Positions 1-11,461 of a stretch of 55,163 nucleotides of DNA are shown here, one piece after another. The stretch is from assembly GCA_022695795.1 (NCBI GenBank), contig MU404219.1, positions 1 through 55,163 on the forward strand. Reading direction: 5' to 3'. Numbering within the stretch: the stretch's first letter is position 1; every line of letters starts with the position of its first letter. This DNA is from Biscogniauxia marginata. Taxonomy: Eukaryota; Ascomycota; Sordariomycetes; Xylariales; Xylariaceae. The notes under the pieces are model-generated. The model had not been told where the DNA came from. It saw only the letters and a program-made list of their open reading frames with translations, and did not search any database. The position numbers and the translations under genes are program-made.

Positions 1-10
1 CACTGCTCTG

Positions 11-99
11 CCTCCCCCCCCCCCACCCCCCCCCCGCCCCCCCCCGCCCCCCCCCCCCCCCGCCCCCCCCCCCGCCCCCCCCCCCCCCCCCCCCCCCCC
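11..99. repeat. C-homopolymer tract
   Basis: Almost pure C over about 90 bases, interrupted by one A and a few G. The other strand is a near-continuous G run that could form G-quadruplexes. It lies at the window edge, so it may also be an assembly or polymerase-slippage artefact. No coding content. Confidence 0.9.
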
Positions 100-103
100 A
101 CAA

Positions 104-3100
104 CTGGTTTTTGAGAGATACATCGTCGACGGTAGAGATAATATTTGAGATTGGCGAGTAAATAAATATCGATGATGACTTAGCCTGGTCACTTTACGTA
201 AATGTATACCTAGGCTATCTAGGTAGGTAACGCGCCTGCTTATTTATTGTGTCACTCGCTTGGTAGTTGGGGAACCCGCGAAGGTAATATGTATAGCCTT
301 GATGTATGCTTGTGTAGGTCTGAATTATATGTTTTCCTACCTTTGTCTCCTAGTCCTTTTCAATGTTTTATATAGAAGTTGGTCAAGGGTGTTCGATTCT
401 TGTGTTTTTATACTTCTCTTTTTTATCTGTTTTAAATATATATATAGGTATGTATCAGAGTCACCAATGACAATTAACGGTCAGGAACACAATTCACATG
501 CGGGCAGTTTGATGTAACATCATAACAATTTACTTAGTACGTTCTACTAACGTGCTTTTTCTTTCTACCATGGAGACTTCTAGAGCAAAGGGAGGGTAAT
601 AAATACCACCGTATTCTCGAGTACCGAGGTGACTGACAAAGGAAAAGGTTGTTGACATGTCTCGAGTAGTTTGATCCTCCTATATGTAACGAAGCATCGA
701 GTTGATCCATTGTATAGACAAGATTTCGGATATGGAGAGTTAATTAATAATAGCGAGGCACTAGCAAGGCAAAGCTTTAGGTAGACCTGACGTATGTATG
801 TATGTATTTATACGGGAGTGACCAATCCAGCTTCCGGGCTCCTCCCTCACTGATCAATTGCCGCCGTGAGGCCATCGTGTAACCAACAACCACTCCCCTC
901 CCTTGAACCCCCAGCCCCCTTTCCGGAATGTGGTACGACAGCACACCCCTGAACCTAGGGCTGGCATCCGTGTCATCATACGTTTACTTATGTAGCATTC
1001 ACGATCGGACGCATTTCTCCTACCTTACCTTACTTTACCTTAGATGCTTACTGACTATATAGCTAGCCAGCTACCCTAGTAGTTAGCCGTAACTGGCCTC
1101 CTATGAAATCTACGTAGGTAGGCATGTAGGTTAGGAAACTGGATATGGATATTCAGGGTAAGGCAGGCAGATCAATAGATAGACGTGTATATAGATTAGC
1201 CGCTCGGCTCCCTGCTCTTCCCTCCCCTTCCCTTCTTTCCCTGCGCCTTGTAAGGCAGACGGGACGTGTACATGTGCGATTCCGAATACGGGGGATTTGC
1301 GCGATGAATTTTTTATTATTTCTTTTATTCTTGTAAATTAGTGAGTTTAGTTATTATAAGATGATTAGTTAGCAGTCACATATTCGATGGGATGCTGCAG
1401 ACTTCTCGGGGGGCGAACTTGAGGATGGATCGGTTTGGATGAACGCAATGTTGATATGTAAGATGGCAATGGTAATGACAGAAAAAAAAAAGACTGACTA
1501 CTTGGGGACACGTCTCTCTCAGTATTGACTGGTATATGGCACATGCGGGTTTGCGGATGTCGTTGCCCATTATCCATCGAAAGCTGACTGACATCTGACA
1601 TATTTCTCTTGTACGACTTTTGATCTTTGGTCGGACAAGACTCGACAGGGGAGGGGGGATGGTAAGGCAGTCTCGAGTTCTGACACCAACAATCCTTATA
1701 ATGGGCTTCGAAACACAAGGGGGGGCGGTGCAGTGTAAGCTGTTCCAGCGACTTCTCTTGTCGGAGACGTACGTGCCTAGCTAGTGGTTAGAACGGGTGT
1801 CGGTTAGCGAGGCCAATAACATTCTATGCTGTATTCAAATAACATTGGCTGGCACTGTTTTATTTTTGGCCCTTTTCTTTTCCAAAACCTGTGTGTCGTG
1901 CATGGCAGCTTGCATATGTGCGTGTGTGTGTGACATGCTTCGAGGGTTGGCAATTAGGTAGCTCCCCCTTCTCGTCTGACGCATACGTTTGTTCTATTTG
2001 CTTTTGCTTTCGCTTCCTCCCTTGTTTTCCGTGACTGAGGTAGGCGAGTTTGCTGTTTACGCTAATAGAAAACCTGCTTAGCCCACGTCGTGGAGCCGTG
2101 CTGCACGGCGGGGATTCTTCCTATACGTGTGAGGTCGCGTACGACTACCACGCCGTCGAGGCTTGACAGGCAAAGCGGCGATCCTGTGGATCGTCTCTTT
2201 TCAAGGTGCTGATGCCAAGATACACGACATGGGGGCAACCTACGATTCGCTCCGGCCCCCCAAAAAGGCCCCCTCCCCTTCTCGGGCGCTTATGTGTGGT
2301 GATTGGCGCCCATACGCGACAGCCGTTCCCGGTTCATCGGTCTAGCTAGCGATTGGTCAGGTGCGGCTGAGATGACAGTGAGAAAAGAATATATATGCAC
2401 GTACGCCCGGCTTGCCTGTCGTTGGAATGAATCTGTATGGCCCAAACAAGAAATCAGAGAAGTTAGATGAACCTTGCGGAAGCAGTTAAACGTTTTTGTG
2501 TTCCAACCTTTTTCTCTTTCTATTTTACAGAAGTTATGCACTATGTATATGTTAATATACTCAGTCTTGAGTGGGATCATTGGAAGTCGGGTCTACCTGA
2601 GGTAAGTAAATATTGTATATGCATAGCAGCTAAAGTACCTATATGCATATGTAGGAGGAGGCTAAAATTAGAAGAGAATATGGACCTACATAGACAAGTA
2701 GGTGGGTTGGGGGTAGATAACGTTCCAGCTGAAGCTACCTAGGTGCATTCTACTTAATGTCTTATTAATTAATAGGTACTTGGTGTACATGATAAGGCAC
2801 ATATGTAATGAGACAGACCCTGAAAATAGGTAGGTACCTAAATTTTAAAATACATACTACCTAAGAGCTTACTACAGTGGAGATAGCCACGAAATCGACC
2901 CCGGACTGAGGCGGGGGGTGTAACGAGGGCTCCAATTTAATTTTGTAGCTTCGATCGAGAATTTGATCTGTGGTAAGCTATCTTCCCAGATTCCAATCTC
3001 CATCCTCTCTGTTCCGTACCGAGCACTTGATCTTGGATGCCCACGCCCAATTCAAAAAGAAACAAGGCGAGAAAAGCACGCGCGAGACAAGAAAAGTGCA

Positions 3101-3726
3101 CATCGGTGTTAGTACCCAGACATCTAGCTAATCAATGCTAACACCCACACCCACCCTTGCGATTATTTACTCAAGGTACCTCTGCATATGTAGATAGCTC
3201 CTTTTCAAGCTACCTATACATACAGAGACATATGGACGCAAGTAGACCTATCTCCTCCTATTTGCTCATCCCTCTACCTACAGGCACCTACAGGTACCTA
3301 CAGTACGTACATGTATACATGCACATACGCAGGTAGTCCCGTCTCTTTTGTTATTTGCAGACGATTTTCTTCCTCTCAGATCCTCTTTGCATTGCGACGG
3401 CAGCAGATACAGCAGCAGACACGGCAGCAACCAAACCGAGCACCACAGCAAAGCTACACCTCTGACCTCTGACCTCTGACCTCTGTCACCTCTCACCTCA
3501 ACCCAGCCAAGCACTGGCTTGTCCTTTAGCAATCTGAAATTCGACCCAACCCGACCTGACTTTTCTTCCACCTGACCTTCACCCGCCTGGCCTTTTCGCA
3601 TCCTTTGCCCTGCTGCACCGCTCTTCACGCACCACTCCTCCGTTACGCTGTCCTCGATACGCTGTCATCGACTGCACATCTTCACGAACAAGCCGAGTCG
3701 TCAAACTGGCGTACGCGAAACATAAG
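104..3726. other. Intergenic region upstream of the CCCH gene
   Basis: About 3.6 kb with no open frame that resembles a protein; the short frames present lack codon bias and conserved motifs. The stretch contains many TAGGTAGG/CCTACCTA words (for example near 215-230, 1110-1135, 2820-2865 and 3270-3300). The last few hundred bases are C/T-rich with little A/G, the usual look of a fungal promoter and 5' leader for the gene starting at 3727. Confidence 0.6.
3458..3485 (+). repeat. Four tandem copies of a 7-bp unit
   Basis: ACCTCTG is repeated four times perfectly, followed by degenerate ACCTCT copies to about 3500. It lies some 240 bases before the ATG of the CCCH gene, within the pyrimidine-rich leader or promoter. 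Confidence 0.85.
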
Positions 3727-5476
3727 ATGGCTACGGGGGGCGGGATTATGGACTTTGTCCACCGATATCAGGAGTATGAGGTCCAGAAAAATACCACTCA
3801 CGAGTTTATCAAGGTGCGCGCCCCTCCCCTTCTCTCCTGCAAATATGCGCCCTCCTCTGCACTCTTCCTTTGCTAATTCGTACATACCTTTTCTCCCCAT
3901 TAGGACCTCATGATCTACGCCGAAGGCATCGAGTCCACCCTGCGCAAAGAAAACAGCACCCTAATCCAGCAGTTGAGAGAGATGCGCTTGGACCTTGACG
4001 ATGCTTCTAAGTCTAGAAGAGAGCTGCAACAACGTTTACGCGATGTCGAGTCTCGTATGGGCCTCGTGACCCAGATTAATGATCAGCTGAAGGTACCGAG
4101 GTCACAGCTCCCGTCTTAGACATGACTTGACTGAGACCCGCTTGTTACAGAACCGCAATCCTTATATTTTGGTTCTTATTGACGGCGACGGTTTACTTGT
4201 AAGCTTCAAACCCTTCCTGCCCTCCTGCCCCCCCCCTCTCCCCCGGTCGCTCCTCTGCTCCTATTGCGTCTTGCTAATATCGTTTGCTATTCTAAAGTTT
4301 AAAGAAAACTTCATTAGCCAAGGTGTTGAGGGAGGTAAAAGAGCTGCCAATGAACTTCGACAAGCTGTTGCAGAGTATTGTCCCCATGCCGACCAAACTG
4401 AGATTATCGCCAAGGTTATTTCCAACGTTTCTGGATCAAATAAGACCTTTAAGGGCGAAGGCTTTAGTGATAATGAGGCCAACTTAAGGGGTTTTATGGT
4501 GGGATTCAACCAGGCCAAGGGGTGCTTTACTTTCGTAGATCTTGGTCACGGCAAAGAACATGTTGATTACAAGATCAAGGGTAGGTCACGCTGCTGATGA
4601 CTGATTTCTTTGCCTGCTAATCCTCTGGAAAGGTATTGCTAGATTTCACCTACGAAATTATAATTGCAAACAGATACTTCTGGGTATATCTCACGATGCT
4701 AGTTACGGTCCCTTTTTAGAGGAGCTCGTCCGCGATAACGACACCAAACAACGTATCACTGTTCTTGAGGGCTGCCCTGCCGTTCACGACATTACTTCTA
4801 CTGGGGTTCACATTATGGCTTTCAAGCACATATTTCGTTCCGAGAAACATATTGAACGGCCCCCTTCTTCTGTCAACTCAGCACGTTCGGCAACCCCTTC
4901 TTCGGTCACAACCCCGGGGCCTCCTAGTATTTCATATGCAACAATTACCCAGAAGGCCAGCCCGCCTCCTCAGCTGATTCTCCCACTAGCCCCAAAAAAT
5001 ACGAATGCCCCGGTTCGTGTCAAGCCACGGCCGACTCCCTGGAACCCCGGCCCACGTGGGTTGGATCCCCCGATTCCGATTAATCCGACCGTTTTAGAGA
5101 ACATCAAGAAACGAAAGGACAGCAACAAACTGTGTAACAACCATTACCTCCGGGGACCTTGCACCAAAGGTGACGAGTGTTGTTTTGAGCACAACTACAA
5201 CCCGACCAAGGATGAGAAGAATGCCATCGCCTTTCTGGCCCGCCTCAACCCTTGCACTAATGGCCAGGATTGCGAGGTCGATAACTGCATTTATGGTCAC
5301 CATGTAAGTGCACTCCGCGCGTGCCTAGGCTTGCAGGTTCTAGTACTCATAAAAGGCTTAACTCTAACTCGTTGTAGTGTCCTAGTGTCATCAACGGTAT
5401 TTGCACGCATCCGTTCTGCAAGTTTCGCGTTGAAGAGCACCCCCCTGGAACGACGTTCAAGACCCCGAAGTCGTAG
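3727..5476 (+). CDS. CCCH zinc-finger protein with N-terminal coiled coil
   Basis: Six exons: 3727-3813, 3904-4092, 4151-4198, 4298-4580, 4633-5303 and 5378-5476, giving 458 residues; all phases join and all introns are GT-AG. The N-terminus is helical and coiled-coil-like (residues about 30-90, rich in Leu, Glu, Arg). A globular domain follows with the hallmark ILVLIDGDGLLF strand and an ILLGISHDASYGPF strand, as in the NYN/PIN-like fold region found in fungal proteins of this kind. A Pro-rich linker leads to a canonical C-x8-C-x5-C-x3-H finger (C370, C379, C385, H389). Two further Cys/His clusters follow, the last encoded across the final intron. Such proteins are thought to bind RNA, and the fold suggests nucleic-acid handling; the precise role is unknown. 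The first ATG that joins this frame, 58 bases before the MDFVHRYQEYE helix plus intron, was taken as start. Neighbours give no functional hint. Confidence 0.88.
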
Positions 5477-5807
5477 CTGCTGAGCAAGACCTCTGATATC
5501 CTAGATTATGAGACCCGGCAAGCACTCTGTTATTAGCAGTCTGTTTCTCTGCGGGCTTTGATCTTTATCTGGCATCTGAAAGCATGCGTAGAAGGTTACT
5601 GGTTGCATTGTGTAAATGCGTCGCCCTTTGTACTTGACTTGGTACCAGTTTTCAAGCAAGCTGGGGAGTTGGGCGTGGTACGGAAAAAAAAAACCTCCTA
5701 CTGGATGGCATTTTGTTTTTTCTTCTTTTTTTTTCGGCCGTCAACACTACACATTTTTAATTCCACGATACGTTTGGGATAGCCCCCGTTCTGGTTTGTC
5801 GGCAACA

Positions 5808-5850
5808 ACACACACACACACACACATACATACAGAGAGAGAGAGAGAGA
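5808..5850 (+). repeat. Compound (CA)n-(GA)n microsatellite
   Basis: About nine CA units, then CATACATA, then about eight GA units. It is an ordinary simple-sequence repeat, likely polymorphic in length. Confidence 0.9.
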
Positions 5851-7111
5851 CGCTGAGTTCAATCCAGTTGGGCTATCTGTAGACTTGAGTCCTTTGGGGC
5901 GCCCAGCATGATTTGCTGGTGTCGCCGTGTGTATTATAATAATTAGAAAGACGACTTTCCCCCCTAGATACTTGTTGCGGCGGTGGCTTCCACCGGGCTC
6001 TGATGGGCTCTGATGTGTCTTCGACACAAAGAGTTGCGGACAGACGTGCCGCTGTTGTTATCGCCGCTGCCACTGCTGCGTTAACACCCTCTCACGCATG
6101 CTGGCCGGTAGGGCTCATTTTCCTATTAATTCATACACACACATGGTGCCCTGTCTTTGATGTGTGAACTATTGTGACTTCTATTGTTATTTCCTTTCTC
6201 TCCTCTCTACCTCACTCTCTTTATGTGCTCTTCCTCTCATCGTTATCCATTTTGATGAAATGAACATAACACCGTGCATGGGAGACTGCTTGTGAAAACA
6301 CCTAAACTTCTGTTGTCTAGGTAGATATGTTAAGCGAGACAAGATGCGAGGAAGGGGGCAGGAGTCTACTTACATGTTAGACATTTCTCCCTTCCTTCAA
6401 TTATGTAGGTATAGATGTATGTATGTATGTAGGTATGTATATTACTCTCTCCTCGCTGAAGACCAGCGGGTTATAGGTAAAGTAAGTAAGCTACCTACAT
6501 ATGTATGTAAATCACGTTTTATTCAATGAAAATAATGTTCCAAGCCTTAATAAGCTCCATGTAACATTAGCATTGGAGAAATGCCTCTTTAGGGTTTGTT
6601 TGACCGGTAACGTTTTACCTTTTTTACATCATGTATGTACGGGCACTTTAGCCAGCAAAGTTATGGGTCCGGCTATACTGGTTGATGAAACGGAACGTTG
6701 ACTTTGAGTACCGTTTGGTTGTTTCTAGATAGAAACTAGAGATGTAGTTTCGTGTTCTTATATTTGATGGTGCTATTGATTTTATTGCCTTGCTCAGTAT
6801 TTCCCTTCCCCCCCCTCTCCTTAGATATAACTGGACAGGTTACTGTTACGAATTTGTGTGTTTTTACATGTTTACCTATATGTGTCTAGTATTCTCAAGA
6901 TAAATAAGCATATATAGATAGGTTTAGCTCCTCCCCCCCCCTCCCCCTCCTCCTCCTCCTTCGTCGTCCTCTCCCCTCTCAGTAAATATGCACCTATATA
7001 TACCTAGTAATAAAACGTAGATCTTAGGAGTCAGAAGAACGACGATCTAATCTAATCTAATATATATTTATGAACAAGAGAGACGAATCGAGAAAGACGG
7101 AAAATGCGAAT

Positions 7112-7389
7112 GCGGGGGAAAAGGGTTCCGGGGAAAAAAAGCTTAGCCTTTTCAAACCCCTGCGTACCTATACTTAGGTAATTTACTTTGTAGTAATGCC
7201 AAACTGGGAGGAAGGCGACGGGGTATATTACGTAGGTTGCATGGGTGGGTGAATACCGCCGGTTTGTGGGTTGTTATGTATATACAAGAAAGAGTAAAAT
7301 AGCGTACTACCTTAGGTACATACAGATTATATATAACCCGAAGTCTTTCTTGGCTCTCGTTCCTCCAGTTAGTTCATGATGCCTTAGCC
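7112..7389. promoter_or_regulatory. Candidate XlnR and CreA sites upstream of the esterase
   Basis: TTAGCC, the complement of the XlnR/Xlr1 core GGCTAA, occurs at 7143-7148 and 7384-7389, the latter 106 bases before the ATG. GCGGGG at 7112-7117 and CCGGGG at 7128-7133 fit the SYGGRG consensus of the carbon-catabolite repressor CreA. These are short words and can occur by chance, but induction by XlnR and repression by CreA are the known mode of control for fungal xylan-degrading genes, which fits the product downstream. Confidence 0.35.
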
Positions 7390-7494
7390 CATACTTGTTT
7401 ACTTTTTCTTTTTCTTCCTTACATCCTCTATATATACTCCCTATAGATCTGAATTTGTTCTTGTATACATAATCTATCCAAGCAGAACGAAACC

Positions 7495-8489
7495 ATGTTG
7501 GTATCTCAGCTCGTCGCCGGCGGGCTCGTGGCCGCCTCGACGACCTACGCTGCCCAGCTCACCCAGGTGTCGGACTACAATAACAATGCCACGTCCAAAG
7601 CGCAGATGTGAGTCTCCCTCTCTCTACCCAACATTTCACAAATCTCCTTCACTTACAGAACCATTGCCGATGTAATAAGAAATAAAATAAAAATTGATTT
7701 AATCGATCCAAATCCAGGTGGGTATACAAGCCCGACAACGTGGTCGAGAACCCGCCGCTCGTGGTGGTGATCCACTCGTGCCAGTCGACGGCGCAGTCGT
7801 ACTTCGCCAACAGCAAGATCCCGTGGAGGCAGGGGTCCGACGGCAAGGGGTACATCACGGTGTGGCCGTCGTCGCCCAACAGCGGGACGTGCTGGGACGT
7901 GTCGAGCAAGGCGTCGCTGACGCACCTCGGCGGCGGCGACTCCCACGCCATCGCCAACATGATCGCGTACGCCGTCGGCGCGTACGGCGCCGACCCGTCG
8001 CGCGTCTACGTCACGGGCGGCAGCTCCGGCGCCATGATGTCCAACGTGCTGGCGGCCACGTACCCGGAGCTCGTCGCGGCCGTGTCGCTGTACAGCGGCG
8101 TGGCGGCGGGCTGCTTCGCCAGCGCGTCGGGCGGCGTCGCGCAGTGGAACAACTCGTGCAGCGGGGGCCAGTCGCGCGCCACGGCCGAGGCCTGGGGCCA
8201 GGTCGCCCTGGACATGTACCCGGGCTACGACGGGCCGCGGCCCAGGATGCAGATCTGGCACGGCGGCGCCGACACGACGCTCGCGCCACAGAACTACCAG
8301 GAGGAGATCAAGCAGTGGACCTCCGTCCTCGGCGTCGCCGGGGAGCCCACGGCCGAGGAGGCCAACACGCCCGAGGCCGGGTACACGACGAGCAATTACG
8401 GCGACTCGGTCCAGGGCATCTTCGCGCAGAGCGTGGGCCACAGCGTCCCGGCGAACCTGACGGCTAGCGAGCTGTGGTTCGGGCTCTGA
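7495..8489 (+). CDS. Secreted carbohydrate esterase family 1 (acetylxylan or feruloyl esterase)
   Basis: Two exons, 7495-7607 and 7718-8489 (intron 110 nt, codon Met38 split), giving 294 residues. The first 20 or so residues form a signal peptide ending near TYA-A, so the enzyme is secreted. The alpha/beta hydrolase core shows the PHB-depolymerase-like CE1 pattern: an early VVVIHSCQSTA oxyanion strand, nucleophile elbow VTGGSSGAMM (Ser140), acid loop HGGADTTL (Asp223) and QSVGHSVP with the catalytic His279. Several N-x-S/T sites are present. It likely removes acetyl (or feruloyl) groups from xylan. No carbohydrate-binding module follows, because the protein stops right after the WFGL end of the catalytic domain. 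Exon 2 is very GC-rich with G/C at third positions. The acetylxylan esterase call is favoured over feruloyl esterase, which shares this fold, but the two cannot be separated by eye. Confidence 0.9.
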
Positions 8490-9027
8490 GGAAGGGTGAT
8501 GTTGTTTTTGTTGTTGTTGTTGTGAAGACGAGCCTGTGGGCTGGGAGGTGTTGGATCATTGCGTTGCCTGAAAGTGGTCGGGTTCGTCGGTCCCGGCAAG
8601 AGTGTATATAGGGAGCTATGATAGGACATGTTTCGTATCAGTAACGTGGCCTGTACATACGTATAAGTTTTAAGTTTGAATGTAAAACCCCAACTTTAGG
8701 GGTTTGAAATCGGCGATTCCATTATCATATGAAAGAGGAAAGCTGGGGATGAGGTCATATTGCGAAGACTCTCGTCGATTTCATATCCCTTATATCAGCC
8801 TGACGTGGCGTGGACATTGTTTCAGTGTAGGCGTGTGAATGGCACTTAGTGAGGCTGGGTGGTACTGATCAAGCGGAAGAGACATCGCAACTGGGGGCTG
8901 TCGGTTGCGAGACTCCCGCTCGAAAACTCGATCTCGTAAGGAGCCATGCCGCATTGTACCAACTAGAGGGCAATATGAAAGGGCCTCGGAAGCCGGGAAT
9001 TTCTTGATTCTCATCCATTTCTTTCAC
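8490..9027. other. Convergent intergenic region
   Basis: Space between the 3' ends of the esterase and the Zn2Cys6 gene. It contains a short TTG-rich run just after the esterase stop (about 8500-8522) and nothing else recognisable. Confidence 0.6.
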
Positions 9028-10795
9028 TCAGGGGCTTAGCGACATCGATGGAGATAGGCCGATTGTAGAGGATGAAGTAGTTGATGAACCTATAGTTGAT
9101 GCCGGTGAATGGGGTATTCGGGCAGTCCCGAGCAGGATCGGGTCATCTTCTTGCCCACTCAGATCTGCTCCGTTATCATTTCTCCATGTTCTGCCCGTAG
9201 CTTTGTATGTCCAATGCCCCCGAGACACATCCAACTCGGTTCCATCGTTTGTGATCAACTTCAGGTCGGTCTTACACCTCGGGTCTCGGTTCTTCTCGTA
9301 GAGGTCTATCTCCTTGGGTGTCCAATTATGGTTTTCGATGATCAATTTGGCGACTTCGAGTTTAGTCTGAGCTTCTATCACCATCTGGGGAACCCTTAGT
9401 AGATGCGCCCATTCGGCGCCGATCTCATCGCAGATTATCTTGATTTCACGGTCCGAAATGCCCTGCCACCACCACACGCCGCCTCTTAGCAGCTTGACGA
9501 AGCAAAGATAGTAAGCCAGCATAATAAGAGCTCGCGGGCGGTGCTCCCGGGCAAGTGGATAGAAAGGTTTCGGAATAAATGTGAGAAAGGTTATGATGCG
9601 AAGGTCCAAGATCGGGCTGAATCCGTGCTCGATAAGTTCCATGTAAAGCGAGCCGAAATACCTCAGAAAGTCATAGTATGTTTTCTGGTGTTCATAGTCG
9701 GAATCGCCGCGCTTTATGGACGTGATCATGAACAAGAGGTTATTAGGTATGTATTGCGTCGATTTTTCGAGATCTATAGGTGGCCGATAGAACAGCACAG
9801 CCATACCCGACTCCTGAATTGACATGGGCGAGATGATATTGACAATGAGGCTGATTCCCCGCCAGACCTGCATCCAGTCGATGATGTACAAGTGCTTGTC
9901 GTTTTGCTCGCGGAACATCTGGCTGCTCAGGGCACACATGAGGAGCGAACATGCCAGCAAGGCCGGGTAATCTGTGGGATTCGCAGCCTCGATGGCAGTT
10001 CTATATCCCTCGAATGCTCTGGCGCGGTAAGCGGCAACCCGCTGGGCCGGGACAGACTGGTCCAGGCTTTGGAGGTGCAGTGCCGAGAGAGCCATCAAAC
10101 AATCCATAAGAAAAGGCGACTGGAAGGCATACTCGACTACCGTCACCTTCAGCACATGATCAATGACGGTGGACCGACCAGTATTGATGGAGAAGGAATA
10201 GAATGTCTTGGTGGTGTAGAACCATAGCAGTTTCATGTCTATCAAGTCGGATACTTCACTAGGACGGAATAGCGGTTCTGCAACAACAAGCGCGTCGGGA
10301 TTCAACTCGAATCTCTCCACCGAAGATTCCCGCGAGACAGCCACGGGAGATTTATTGGAGCTCGCTGGTGGGGGAGGCGAGGCTGATGATGCTGGCACGT
10401 TAGGGTATACGCAAGTTTCTTTTCGAAGTGTACAGGCCTTGCATGTAGGTTGCGCCTCATCGCACTAGTTTATATGTATATAAGAGTTAGCTTCCACCTG
10501 TGGCATCTGATATGTCTCGTATCTTTCTCACTTGGGGTAAACGGTCACTCACCTTCACCTTGCGTTTCTTGCATTGCCGACAACCAGCTCGTGATTTCTT
10601 ATGAGGCCGTTTGGGATAATATGGTTTGCTCTCATTTGAGCCGGCCGGCACCAATTCGAAATGTACTACTTCCCCTCCACCGTCGTTTGTGGCGCCGTTA
10701 AAGTCCAGGCCCATGTCCAATTGCGCATCGCCGGCGTTTGGGCCCATTTGTGCATCTGCGCCGTCCATCTGGGCGAACGACAAGTCACGAATCAT
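9028..10795 (-). CDS. Zn2Cys6 fungal transcription factor, sterol-uptake-control (UPC2)-like
   Basis: Two exons on the minus strand, 10795-10553 and 10464-9028 (intron 88 nt), giving 559 residues. The intron interrupts the binuclear zinc cluster: exon 1 ends in CRQCKKRKVK and exon 2 begins with its third Cys, giving C-x2-C-x6-C-x6-C-x2-C-x6-C at about residues 72-101. A basic stretch (KRPHKKSR) precedes it. The rest holds the alpha-helical fungal-specific regulatory region, with the LMDCLMALSALHL signature near residue 190, followed by a Ser/Thr-rich C-terminus. This layout (zinc cluster near residue 75, short linker, HLQSLD motif) resembles Upc2/Ecm22-like regulators, nuclear DNA-binding proteins. 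The targets cannot be told from sequence. It is convergent with the esterase and divergent from ORC5. An 11-codon upstream frame ends by overlapping the start codon. Confidence 0.88.
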
Positions 10796-10827
10796 CCGAA
10801 CACGCCGGCCGACCTGACTATACGCAT
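10792..10827 (-). other. Short upstream open reading frame of the Zn2Cys6 gene
   Basis: Minus-strand ATG at 10827 opens eleven codons (MRIVRSAGVFG) and stops at a TGA whose bases overlap the ATG of the main frame as ATGA. If it lies within the transcript, ribosomes would terminate exactly at the main start, an arrangement compatible with reinitiation control. The transcript start is unknown. Confidence 0.35.
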
Positions 10828-11461
10828 TTCATATAGAGACAAATAAAGACTTGGATAAAAGCTTGGTCTTATAATCGAGCACAAGAGGTATACATAACAT
10901 ATAAGGGGTGTACAATGCTGTCTAGGTTTAGGTAGTTGCCCAAGGTAGATAAGTAAGATATGTCTAGTACATGTATTACGAAAGAAATAAGAAAGTGACT
11001 GAGTTTAAGCTGATGTACGTCAACGCTTCCTAAATCACTGAAACTCGATGGTGCTGCGCCTTTCAATGATAAGTAATGATGCCCCACCGTAACGTGCCGC
11101 TGGGAGAAATAAAAGGGAAGGAGGTCCAGCCCGTTGCAGCTTAACATCCGAATTAGTCCTTCAAAGGACCCACCTTTATCTTACATGGATCCCTTTCCAC
11201 GGGCTTTGCTCCTGCACGTCGTCAGCCTTAACAAATAAGACTACCCTTTAAGTTCCGAGGTAACCCAGAACCAACCAAACCCTTACAAGCGACAATTGAG
11301 GGAGCATCGCGTATTATCATGAACTGGTTGCTATATTGACGAATTAGGGAGAAGCTGGTACGAGTAGAGAAGCTCCCCATTGTTTGCGACTTTTTGGGCC
11401 TGGCAGCGAGAGTCGATCGGCTACCGGTAACGCGCCTCCTGACAAAACCCTTACACCGACT
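10828..11461. other. Divergent promoter region of the Zn2Cys6 gene and ORC5
   Basis: About 630 bases separating the two divergent start codons. No further gene is visible. There are no long repeats and I could not assign specific factor sites. Confidence 0.55.

Larger units (their letters stand above)
5477..7494. other. Intergenic region between the CCCH gene and the esterase
   Basis: Two kilobases without a supportable gene. It contains the 3' flank of the CCCH gene, CA and GA microsatellites, T-rich and C-rich runs, several GTATGTATGTAGGTA words near 6415-6440, and the promoter of the esterase gene in the last 400 bases. Confidence 0.6.

Noticed and set aside
389..397. B-box-like GTTCGATTC in the left intergenic region
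   Set aside because: No A box or stem structure lies upstream at tRNA spacing.
4674..4740. Splice acceptor at AAACAG (4673) for exon 5 of the CCCH gene
   Set aside because: It would put the downstream sequence out of frame and lose the RFHLRNYNCKQILLG stretch; the acceptor at 4632 joins in phase.
7653..8441. Long opposite-strand frame (262 codons) and a second same-strand frame of 249 codons over the esterase exon
   Set aside because: Their products are Arg/Ala/Gly/Pro-rich without motifs. Strong G/C bias at third codon positions of the real gene removes stops from the other frames.
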